Assembly (NCBI GenBank): GCA_016718825.1
Contig: JADKCL010000016.1
Coordinates: 135,748 to 199,747, forward strand
From: Bacteroidota bacterium
GTDB lineage: Bacteria > Bacteroidota > Bacteroidia > J057 > JADKCL01
Length of the DNA: 64,000 bases
Direction: 5' to 3'
Shown: piece after piece, positions 46,118 through 54,228 of the stretch
How the letters are laid out: every line of letters starts with the position of its first letter
How positions within the stretch are numbered: position 1 is the stretch's first letter
Made by a program: the position numbers and the translations under genes
The notes under the pieces: model-generated
Told to the model about the DNA's origin: nothing
What the model saw: only the letters and a program-made list of their open reading frames with translations
The model's database searches: none

Positions 46118-48120
46118 TTACGGCGCCTCAATCCAATTCCCATCACCGGCGATCAAATCGATCAGCCTGTCGACAGCCTCGGCGGTTTTGACGCCTTTGT
46201 GGACGACTTCCTTGCCGCGGTAGAGGGCGATTTTGTCGGGACCGACACCGACGTAGCCGTAGTCGGCATCCGCCATTTCGCCGGGACCGTTGACGATGCA
46301 GCCCATGATGCCGATTTTGATGCCTTTGAGGTGCTCGGTGCGCTTGCGGATCCTTGCCGTCGTTTCCTGCAAGTCAAACAGCGTGCGTCCACAGCTTGGG
46401 CAACTGATATATTCCGTCTTGGTGATGCGCAGGCGACTTGCTTGAAAAATGCCGAAGGTTGTGCGGTTCGTGAGCAGATTTCCCGGACTTACCATCATGC
46501 CATCCGCCAGGCCATCCACAAATTGGGCCCCGCTGATGCCTGCAAGAAACAATTGCTGTTTGGCATCTTGCGTGAGGCGGTAGGCTTCGGGAAGGTGGTC
46601 GTCGTTGTAGAATTCGAATTCGGTCGGGAGATCCGTGTGCAAAAGTACAGGCGCTTGCACGCCCATGCCTTCGAGGGCGCAAGCGGCATAGCGCCAAGCA
46701 TGTCCCGCACCGCTGCCCGTCGCATGGATCACCAAAGCCGCATTCGACAGGTCCAAGCCCTTCAATTCCTCCAATTGCGGTATGCTGATTCGAATGAAAT
46801 TGAGGGACGTGTGCCGGTTGGCTGCCGCCGCAAACGCAGCAGGCGAAGGCCAAAGCGGGAAATGGGTTTCCTGGTCACGCAACACCGTCCACAATTCGGC
46901 ATCGGCAATGCGCTTGAGGCCGCCGGGCAAGGCAATTGCTGGCATTTCGCTACCTGTATATATATAGTCGGCAGCCATCTCCGAAATGTTGTACTTGTCC
47001 AGGTCAGGCGCGTATAAATAACCGCAGTCAGACAGCGTGGCATAAGTCGGCGCGACCGAACTGCTGTCTGCAATCACCCTCGGAACATGGTGATTCCCCA
47101 AGTTCAGCACGGAATGGGTATCGCGACGCGTGAATTCGAAGGGGTTGTAAATGATCTCTGGGAAATTGAGAATTGAGAATTGAGAATTGAGTTGGTTTGG
47201 TTTTCCATTTTCAATTCTCAATTCTTCATTTTCCATTCTCAACCCATTCTCAAACATGTCCACCAAGAACTTCGCGACAGGGGACTCGTATTCAGGCTCT
47301 TCCGTCAAGGAAACGCGTACGGTGTCACCAATGCCATCCATGAGCAGCGCCCCGATCCCTTGCGCGGATTTGACACGTCCGTCCTCCCCTTCTCCCGCTT
47401 CCGTCACGCCGAGGTGCATCGGATAGACTTTGCCGGCCTCCATCATCTTCGCCGCCAACAGCCGATAGGCCTGCACCATCACCTGCGGATTGCTCGCCTT
47501 CATGGACAAGACGACCTGATCGTAGTTGTAGTATTCGCAGATGCGCAGGAATTCCATGGCGCTCTCGACCATGCCGAGTGGCGTGTCGCCATAACGGCTC
47601 AGGATGCGGTCACTCAGCGAACCATGGTTGGTTCCGATGCGCATGGCGGTGCCGTATTCCTTGCAAATTTTGACCAAGGGGGCGAATCGGCTGTGCAAAC
47701 GCTCCAATTCGGCTTCATAGCCTGCATCCGTATAATCGATCTGCGCGAATTTTTTCTTGTCGGCGTAGTTGCCCGGATTTACACGCACCTTTTCGACGAT
47801 GCGCGCAGCGACCTCGGCAGCATTGGGCGTAAAGTGAATGTCGGCGATCAAGGGCACGTTGCAACCCAAGGCACGCAAGCGCTCCTTGATGAGCCGTAGG
47901 TTCTCGGCCTCCTTGATGCTAGGCGCCGTAATGCGCACATATTCAGCGCCGCTCGCCGCCATGCGCAAGGTTTGCTGCACCGTGCCTTCGGTATCCATCG
48001 TATCGGTCGTGGTCATCGACTGAATGCGAATCGGTTTAATCCACCTAGCGCGATGTCGCCGATTTTGACCTCAATAGTTTTGAGACGCTCGCGTTGGAAA
48101 ATGTTGTTGCAATATTTCAT
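46118..48120 (-). CDS. ispG: 4-hydroxy-3-methylbut-2-enyl diphosphate synthase, long form, one-base frameshift
   Basis: About 667 residues after repair. The true start is ATG at 48120 (MKYCNNIFQRERLKTIEVKIGDIALGGL); one base is missing near 48033-48035, after which the frame continues PIRIQSMTTTDTMDTEG. It converts MEcPP to HMBPP in the MEP isoprenoid pathway. The N-terminal TIM barrel (YVRITAPS, LIADIHF, MRIGTNHGSLSDRI) and C-terminal [4Fe-4S] domain (CPSCGRTLFD ... GCIVNGPGEM) flank the large inserted domain of the plant/Bacteroidota form. About residue 290 an in-frame repeat adds ENEELRIENGK and NSQFSILNF. Since the pathway is essential, the indel is probably a sequence error. Confidence 0.92.
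47161..47245. repeat. Tandem and inverted ATTGAGA repeat inside ispG
   Basis: GAGAATT is repeated about four times at 47165-47191 and again in inverted form (CAATTCTCAATTCTTC ... CATTCTCAA) at 47211-47242, able to form a long hairpin. The length is compatible with the reading frame, adding about 30 residues to the enzyme. Confidence 0.75.
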
Positions 48121-48230
48121 GGTCTTCAAGGACAAATCGTGATGGAATTTTTGCGATTGCTGGTGTCAGTTTTTGAAGGCACAAGTTAGGGCCTGGTCGC
48201 GACCTGTCCCTACGGGCAAAAAATTCTATT

Positions 48231-48917
48231 TCACAAATCCCCCAATTGCGGGCGAATGACAATATCTTCTACGACGCTGCGTGCGCTCAAATGCACCGCT
48301 GTATGCACCAAAGTGGCAATATCTTCGGCAGGGATAAAGCGCTCTTCGGGGATATTGGCACCGGCCCAGCTCTCGGTGAGGGTTGCTCCGGGAAGGACGG
48401 CGATCACGCGGATGCCTTTGGGTTTCATTTCTTCGCGCAGGCTTTTGCTGAAGCCATGCAAGCCGAATTTGGAGGCAGAATAAGAGCCGCCGGCGCTGTA
48501 GGCGGTGATGCTCGCGATGCTGCACATGTTCACCACCGTTCCTTTACCTGCAGCGATCATGTTGGGCAACAACGCCTTGCTGAGGTAATAGGCGCTGAAT
48601 AGATTGGTGGCAATGAGCTTTTCGAAGATTTCATCGTCTTCCGAATGCAATTGACCAGGGAGGAAAACGCCGCCATTGTTCACGAGGACGTCGAGGGTTC
48701 CGTGCTCGGCATTGACGCGGGCAGCGAGGGCTTTCACAGCGGATTTGTCGCTGAGGTCGCAAACGTAGGTGACAAGGTTGGGCATTTCCGCCTTCGCGGC
48801 ATCGAGGCCGGCTTGGCCCCTTGCGCAGATCAAAACCTTGTAACCATCCGCATAAAACCGCCTCGCAATGGCCAAACCAATGCCTTTGCTGGCGCCTGTG
48901 ATCAAAATTTGCTTCAT
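48231..48917 (-). CDS. SDR-family oxidoreductase
   Basis: 228 residues from MKQILITGASKGIG; the frame is open to 49052 but the extra part is not family-like. Motifs: TGASKGIG cofactor loop, NNGG (variant of NNAG), MCSIAS strand and YSASK catalytic pair. Compared with the SDR at 12 kb it lacks a C-terminal extension. Substrate unknown; small 3-ketoacyl-reductase-like size. It stands alone after ispG. Confidence 0.9.
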   Translation of the reverse strand: MKQILITGASKGIGLAIARRFYADGYKVLICARGQAGLDAAKAEMPNLVTYVCDLSDKSAVKALAARVNAEHGTLDVLVNNGGVFLPGQLHSEDDEIFEKLIATNLFSAYYLSKALLPNMIAAGKGTVVNMCSIASITAYSAGGSYSASKFGLHGFSKSLREEMKPKGIRVIAVLPGATLTESWAGANIPEERFIPAEDIATLVHTAVHLSARSVVEDIVIRPQLGDL

Positions 48918-49155
48918 AGCATGCAAAATAAACTGAATTCCCCTACCATGGCCAAGACGATTTGCACAATCGGTGACCAAACTGAAAATACCATTGACAA
49001 CGGGGTTTTGTTTGAATTGCAACCCATTTTTCTCCAAAAGACGGAAACCCACGTTGCCGGTTCCTGAAAATTGCTCAGATTGGAGGCTCTTGGAATTTGG
49101 AAAACCGAATCCTTCGACACCTTATATATATGCGCACCATTCAAATCGCAATTCC

Positions 49156-49326
49156 ATGAAAACTTCAAAAACCATCGGGTATGGAATCCTTTTGCTCCTG
49201 CAGCTTACTTTCACCGCATTGATCGGGCTTGAGATCTTTTCAAATGCGCGGATGGACATTGGTCCGAAAGGAGTATTTGACAATCTATCCATCGATAGAC
49301 CCGGCAAAGATTTCTGGATTAGCTGA
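49156..49326 (+). CDS. Small single-span membrane peptide (uncertain)
   Basis: 56 codons, MKTSKTIGYGILLLLQLTFTALIGLEIF start: a basic end followed by one hydrophobic helix and a polar tail ending KDFWIS. Its opening MKTSKT resembles MKTNKT of the next gene, so it may belong to the same group or have a truncated copy. No family recognised. Confidence 0.4.
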   Translation: MKTSKTIGYGILLLLQLTFTALIGLEIFSNARMDIGPKGVFDNLSIDRPGKDFWIS

Positions 49327-49352
49327 ATCGAACAATTTAATACCTTTACAAT

Positions 49353-49733
49353 ATGAAAACCAATAAGACCCTCTACGCCATTTTGGCCTTTGCACCACTG
49401 ATTCTGCTCATTCCGATGATGCTGATGATGTTTTCCATGTTTACCGAGATCCTGGATCACCCGATGCGGTACCAAAACGGCGAAATGCCGGATTCCTTCA
49501 TCGGTATCTTTCTGATGTCGATGGTCGTAGGCGTTTTCGGGCTGATCGGAATCATCATGTATGTCATTCATGCTACCAAAAACAAACACATCTCGGACAG
49601 CAATCGCACGATGTGGGTTTTGGTGATTGTATTGGCAAGCACTATCGGCATGATCGTCTACTACTTCAATTGGATTCGCAAGGAAGACGAATTAAATGCC
49701 AATTTGCCACAGGGTCAGGATCAGTGGCGGTAG
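49353..49733 (+). CDS. Small four-helix membrane protein, tandem copy 1
   Basis: 126 residues. Opens MKTNKTLYAILAFAPLILL; hydrophobic segments lie at about 7-27, 50-75 and 88-106, followed by a short charged tail ending in LNANLPQGQDQW. The last helix (MWVLVIVLASTIGMIVYYFNWI) resembles the PLD-nuclease N-terminal (PLDNc) type of helix, but similarity is weak. Homologous to the two following genes along the whole length. Function unknown. Confidence 0.7.
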   Translation: MKTNKTLYAILAFAPLILLIPMMLMMFSMFTEILDHPMRYQNGEMPDSFIGIFLMSMVVGVFGLIGIIMYVIHATKNKHISDSNRTMWVLVIVLASTIGMIVYYFNWIRKEDELNANLPQGQDQWR

Positions 49734-49772
49734 ATCTTATCGATTCTTTTTTCCACCTTCAATTTTCATTCG

Positions 49773-50150
49773 ATGGAATCCAACAACAAAACGCTGTACG
49801 GCATCTTGGCTTTTGGCCCGATTGTCCTCATTCTCATTGGTTTTATCGGCATGATCGGCACCGCTGTTGCTGAGGTAGGGGCCCACAGTTCGGAACCACC
49901 CGCAATCTTCTGGGCTTTCTTCGCCTTGATCATGATCTCCGGTATACTGAGCCTGGTCAGCTTGATCATGTTTATCATTCACATCAGCCGTAACACACAG
50001 CTTGACGATGGCGCCAGGATCGGTTGGATCATCGGGATGCTGTTTGTGCATGGCGTCGTTGCCATCGTGTACTTTTTCATGTACGTCGCAAAGGATCAGC
50101 CTTTACCGGTCCAAGACTATCAGGATCCGAAGAATCCTTGGGACGCCTGA
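49773..50150 (+). CDS. Small four-helix membrane protein, tandem copy 2
   Basis: 125 residues. Same layout as copy 1: MESNNKTLYGILAFGPIVLILIG start, central SLVSLIMFIIHISRNTQLDDGARIGW, last helix GMLFVHGVVAIVYFFMYV, and a polar C-terminus ending in NPWDA. About 39 nt separate it from copy 1, with no terminator between. Confidence 0.7.
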   Translation: MESNNKTLYGILAFGPIVLILIGFIGMIGTAVAEVGAHSSEPPAIFWAFFALIMISGILSLVSLIMFIIHISRNTQLDDGARIGWIIGMLFVHGVVAIVYFFMYVAKDQPLPVQDYQDPKNPWDA

Positions 50151-50222
50151 ACGCGGCCCCGCCTTCGACAAAATTTTGAGTTGGAAGGCAGAATGTGAAC
50201 TTTCAAAGTGTATCTTTCGAAT

Positions 50223-50606
50223 ATGAAAAAAACGAATAAGACGGTCTACGCATTGATGGCTTTTGGCCCGATCATTTTGATCATTCTGGCGATTGTGCCG
50301 ATTTTTTTGGTCGCAGCCGCAGTCGATGAAGGTCGGAACACAAATCTAGATCGTGATTCGGGTCTGTTTCTGGTGTTTTTCATCATTGCCATGATGGTCG
50401 TCGGCGGAATTTTGTCGCTCGTAAGCATGATCATGTACATCATGCACATCGCCAAAAATCCTAGAATTCCTGAAGATCATCGCATTGCATGGATTCTTGG
50501 AATGGTTTTGGCAAACGGCATTACCAACATCATCTACTTTTTCGTGTACATTGCCAAGGAGGAGGAATACATTCCACCGCAACAAAATACCTCACAATGG
50601 GGGTGA
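50223..50606 (+). CDS. Small four-helix membrane protein, tandem copy 3
   Basis: 127 residues from MKKTNKTVYALMAFGPIILI. It shares the LSLVSMIMYIMHIAKNPRIPEDHRIAWILGMVLANGITNIIYFFVYIAKE phrase with copy 2, whose equivalent stretch is MFIIHISRN. The paralogs keep a positively charged loop (KN or RN) after the second helix pair and a Gln/Trp-rich last residue group. A near-consensus -7 box (TATCTTTC) stands about 12 nt upstream. Confidence 0.7.
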   Translation: MKKTNKTVYALMAFGPIILIILAIVPIFLVAAAVDEGRNTNLDRDSGLFLVFFIIAMMVVGGILSLVSMIMYIMHIAKNPRIPEDHRIAWILGMVLANGITNIIYFFVYIAKEEEYIPPQQNTSQWG

Positions 50607-50690
50607 GCATCGACCGCTTTGTAACCATTTCAAAGTAAATACGCTTCTGAAGTTCCGCTTTTCCTTCTTTCGTTATTCAAGGGGAGCGTC

Positions 50691-50698
50691 TATATTTG
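50691..50698 (+). promoter_or_regulatory. -7 box of mlaE
   Basis: TATATTTG, exact TAnnTTTG, only 7 nt before the start codon, so the mRNA would be leaderless or nearly so. Confidence 0.5.
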
Positions 50699-50705
50699 GG
50701 GATTC

Positions 50706-51443
50706 ATGAAGATACTCTACCATATCGGCAGGTACTTGACGCTTTTGGGCAGCTTTTTTAAGTCGCCCGAGAAGTTTTCCGTCTATTGGAACCTGATTCT
50801 CGTCGAATGCAACGCCATTGGCGTGGGGTCGGTCCTGATCGTGGTGCTGATTTCCGTGTTTATCGGCGCGGTTATGACCGTGCAAACAGCCTATCAATTG
50901 GAGTCTCCTCTCCTACCCGACTCCTTGATCGGTACCACCGTGGCCAACAGTTCGATGCTCGAATTGGCACCCACCGTGACTTCGCTTGTGTTGGCGGGCA
51001 AGGTCGGATCTGCGATTGCTTCGCAATTGGGCACCATGCGCGTGACCGAACAGGTCGATGCGCTGGAAGTGATGGGCATCAATTCGGCGACGTATTTGAT
51101 CTTCCCGAAGATTGTTGCAGCGCTGATCACGTTTCCTTTGCTGATCATCCTTGCAGCTTTTTTGCAAATGGCCGGCGGATTGGTCGCAGGCGATTTGACG
51201 GGCGAAGTTGCCTCCGTGGACTTCATCGCAGGGATGCAGGAATACTTTCAGGTATTCTACATCAACTTCATGATTCTCAAGGCTGTCGTATTCGGATTTA
51301 TCATCAGTTCGATTGCAGCCTACCAAGGTTACCATGTGCGCGGTGGCGCCTTGGAAGTTGGACAAGGAAGCACCCGCGCGGTGGTGTTTTCCTGCATCGT
51401 GATTCTTCTTGCCGACTTTACGCTCGCTAAACTTTTGATCTAA
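50706..51443 (+). CDS. mlaE: MlaE-family ABC transporter permease
   Basis: 245 residues, five membrane segments. MlaE traits: an N-terminal amphipathic helix, GVGSVLIVVLISVFIGAVMTVQTAYQL, LVLAGKVGSAIASQLGTMRVTEQVDALEVMG and a final SCIVILLADFTLAKLL. It forms the inner-membrane part of the phospholipid transporter that maintains outer-membrane asymmetry. The ATPase gene follows after 3 nt. Confidence 0.95.
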   Translation: MKILYHIGRYLTLLGSFFKSPEKFSVYWNLILVECNAIGVGSVLIVVLISVFIGAVMTVQTAYQLESPLLPDSLIGTTVANSSMLELAPTVTSLVLAGKVGSAIASQLGTMRVTEQVDALEVMGINSATYLIFPKIVAALITFPLLIILAAFLQMAGGLVAGDLTGEVASVDFIAGMQEYFQVFYINFMILKAVVFGFIISSIAAYQGYHVRGGALEVGQGSTRAVVFSCIVILLADFTLAKLLI

Positions 51444-51446
51444 GGC

Positions 51447-52436
51447 ATGGCGATCGTCATTCAGAACATCATCAAAGGCTTCGGCGAAAAGCAGGTGCTC
51501 AAAGGCATCAGCCTCAGACTTGAGCAAGGCAAGGTCAACATGATCATTGGCGCGAGCGGTAGTGGCAAGTCGGTCATGCTCAAATGCATCGTCGGATTGA
51601 TGAAGCCCGATGGTGGCTCGATCAAATACGACGACGTGGATTTCCTCTCAGCCAACTTCAAGGAAGTCAGGGAATTGCGGAAAAACATGGGAATGCTGTT
51701 TCAGTATTCGGCCTTGTTTGACTCGATGACCGTCGAGGAAAATGTCGGCTTTCCCTTGAAATTGTACACCAAATTGTCGGCCAAGGAGATCAAAAAACAG
51801 GTTCAATCCTGCCTTGACCGCGTGAATATGACCGGTACCAACCACTTGTTTCCCGCAGAATTGTCGGGCGGCATGATGAAAAGGGTCGGTATCGCCCGTG
51901 CGATTGTACTGAATCCCAAGTATCTTTTTTGCGACGAACCCAATTCGGGCCTTGACCCTTTGACTTCGAAGGTGATCGATGAGCTGATTCAAGACATTAC
52001 GGCAGAATACAATACCTGTACCGTTGTGGTCTCCCACGACATGAACTCGGTGATCAACATCAGCGACAACATCATGTTCCTGCACAAGGGCCAAAAGGAA
52101 TGGGAAGGTGACAAGCGTGCGATTATGCATTCGGGGAATGACAGCCTTGACAAGTTTGTCTTTGTTTCTGACCTGATCAACCGAGACTTGTTTGCCAATG
52201 GCCCAAATGCTCCGAAGGATTTGCCAGATTTGGAGAAAAAAGAGGCGGAAAAGCAACCGGGGAACAAGGAACAGGAACTTGAAACCTCCGTTCAATCCGA
52301 ACCGGAAACGCCGATCGTCGAAAATCTTTTGGAAGAAGCTGCAAATGCTCCGGAGTCAGTAGAAAAACCGGAGGTCGCGCTGAGTCCCGAGGAGGAAATT
52401 GATCCGCAACCGGAGGTCCCGCCTACCGAATCCTAA
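51447..52436 (+). CDS. mlaF: MlaF-type ABC transporter ATPase with acidic tail
   Basis: 329 residues. Walker A GASGSGKS, Q-loop near MGMLFQYSALF, signature LSGGMMKRVGIARAI, Walker B LFCDEPNSGLDP and H-loop VVSHD. Residues from about 250 form a tail rich in Glu and Pro (EKKEAEKQPGNKEQEL ... VPPTES), about 80 residues longer than usual MlaF. A substrate-binding MlaD gene normally follows, but none is visible next to this pair; it could be elsewhere on the chromosome. Confidence 0.95.
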   Translation: MAIVIQNIIKGFGEKQVLKGISLRLEQGKVNMIIGASGSGKSVMLKCIVGLMKPDGGSIKYDDVDFLSANFKEVRELRKNMGMLFQYSALFDSMTVEENVGFPLKLYTKLSAKEIKKQVQSCLDRVNMTGTNHLFPAELSGGMMKRVGIARAIVLNPKYLFCDEPNSGLDPLTSKVIDELIQDITAEYNTCTVVVSHDMNSVINISDNIMFLHKGQKEWEGDKRAIMHSGNDSLDKFVFVSDLINRDLFANGPNAPKDLPDLEKKEAEKQPGNKEQELETSVQSEPETPIVENLLEEAANAPESVEKPEVALSPEEEIDPQPEVPPTES

Positions 52437-52579
52437 TCCAAGAAAGCAGTTGCTGCAAGAGCCCGTGGTCAAATCCTTGACTACGCTACAGTACTTTCCG
52501 GAAAATTGGTAACTTCGTTCGAATGCTGACACAAACTGTGTCGGGCAGTACCAACTTGCGATTGTAGGATTCATTTTGC

Positions 52580-54091
52580 ATGCGGAGATTTGCTTTTTTG
52601 CAACAACCAGGTGATTCACCAAGGATTTCGATTCCTCTTGGATGGGTCGCAACATTCTTACTGTTGACGATTTTGGCAAGTTGCCGTCCTGATGGCATAG
52701 AGCTTTCGCAGAAATATCCGGATTACATCGGCAGGATCATGCGGCGAAATTGTGCCACCAAGGGTTGCCATACGCAAGAAAGTGCGGAGGCTGCTGCCGG
52801 ATTGAATTTGGAGACATGGGACAAGTTGTTTGAAGGCGCAGCAGGTGGCAGTCCGGTGATTCCCTATTCGCCCGACCAAAGTTACTTATTGTATGCGATC
52901 AACACGGATACAAGCCTGGGGCCTACCCTTGCGCCGACGATGCCGATTGGAAGACCGGCTTTGACCCATGCGGAGTATATGGACATTCGGCAGTGGATCC
53001 TCGAAGGCGCGCGCAATGAAGACGGAAAGGAAAGATTTCCCGCTGAATCCGGTCGCAGGAAATGGTATGTCGCCAACAAGGGCTGCGACCGTGTTGCTGT
53101 CGTGGACGCAGAAAGCAGGCAGATCATGCGCTATGTGGAAGTCGGTGCCAATCCCGTTGCCTTGGAGCTACCGCATGCCCTTGTGATGTCGCCCGATCAG
53201 CGCTCATTTTACGTGATTTTCTCAATGTTTAGCCCCCATATCGAACAATACAGTACCCTCACCGACGAAAAAATTGCAAGTATTTCGCTGGGGCACAATG
53301 GCTGGAATTCGATGTGCATCAGTCCAGATGGAAAGTTGGGATTTGTGGTCGCGGAACAAATGCGGGAGGTATTGGTGCTTGATCTGACAACACATCAAAT
53401 CGCAGCTCCGTCTGTAACAACCTTTCAGGATGTACACGGCCCTGTGGTGCATCCCTTTCAACGGAAACTCTATCTGCCTCAGCCTTTGCGCAGTGGCATG
53501 TATGTAATGACTTTTGATCAAATGGGTGTACTAAGCAACCCCTCCACGGTGGATCTTGTACAAGGAGTAAACCCTGCGCAACCTGGCAATCTTTGGCCGT
53601 ACAAAATTGTATTCTCTCCCGACGCCTCCAAGTACTTTGTCGCTTGTCGCAACAGCAATGAGGTGCGCGTATTCAGTGCGCTCAACGATAGTTTGATACA
53701 GGTCATCCGAGTCGGTGATTTTCCAGTGGACTTGGCAATATCGGCGGCGACTGGACATCTCTTGGTGGCCTGTCAGGAAGATACGACATTTGTCAACGGA
53801 ACAGCAACAACACGTGGCTCTGTATCGGTAATCAACTTACAATCAGGCCAATTGGCGCGGACTTTATATACTGGATTCCAGCCAGGTGCAATTGGTATCG
53901 ATCCCGTTTCAGGGTTAGCTGTGGTAACCAACCGCAACTTATTGGGCAATTCGTCAGGGCAGCACCATCCATCTCCCTGCGGTGGGGTCAACGGGTACCT
54001 TACCATGATCGACCTTCAGAATTTGGAGCTTGTGAACGGCTACAAATATGAATTACTCGCAGACCCGGCAGCGGTTGCCGTGAAGCAGTGA
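52580..54091 (+). CDS. Beta-propeller lipoprotein with N-terminal cytochrome-like domain
   Basis: 503 residues. N-terminal membrane segment with lipobox LASC, so an outer-membrane or periplasmic lipoprotein. Next, RIMRRNCATKGCHTQESAEAAAGLNLETWDKLFEGA resembles the planctomycete-type cytochrome c domain, with a heme motif (C-x4-CH) that is one residue longer than the usual spacing. The rest is a YncE-like seven-blade propeller (WYVANKGCDRVAVVDAESRQIMRYVEVG ... SPDASKYFVACRNSNEVRVFS). Precedes a copper oxidase, so redox or metal work is possible; the substrate is unknown. Confidence 0.8.
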   Translation: MRRFAFLQQPGDSPRISIPLGWVATFLLLTILASCRPDGIELSQKYPDYIGRIMRRNCATKGCHTQESAEAAAGLNLETWDKLFEGAAGGSPVIPYSPDQSYLLYAINTDTSLGPTLAPTMPIGRPALTHAEYMDIRQWILEGARNEDGKERFPAESGRRKWYVANKGCDRVAVVDAESRQIMRYVEVGANPVALELPHALVMSPDQRSFYVIFSMFSPHIEQYSTLTDEKIASISLGHNGWNSMCISPDGKLGFVVAEQMREVLVLDLTTHQIAAPSVTTFQDVHGPVVHPFQRKLYLPQPLRSGMYVMTFDQMGVLSNPSTVDLVQGVNPAQPGNLWPYKIVFSPDASKYFVACRNSNEVRVFSALNDSLIQVIRVGDFPVDLAISAATGHLLVACQEDTTFVNGTATTRGSVSVINLQSGQLARTLYTGFQPGAIGIDPVSGLAVVTNRNLLGNSSGQHHPSPCGGVNGYLTMIDLQNLELVNGYKYELLADPAAVAVKQ

Positions 54092-54228
54092 GTTTTTTTT
54101 GGGTTTTTGTCAGTTTTCAAGCGAATTGCGCCCAACTCCGTTGCGATTATTGCATTTCCAGCAAAAAGTGCGATCTTGTCTCATCTTTTGTCAACTAATA
54201 TCAATTCTATTTCGATCAGGATTCAACT

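Noticed and set aside
46079..47017. 312-codon plus-strand frame opposite ispG
   Set aside because: Shadow of ispG with Arg/Asp-rich composition typical of reversed codons.
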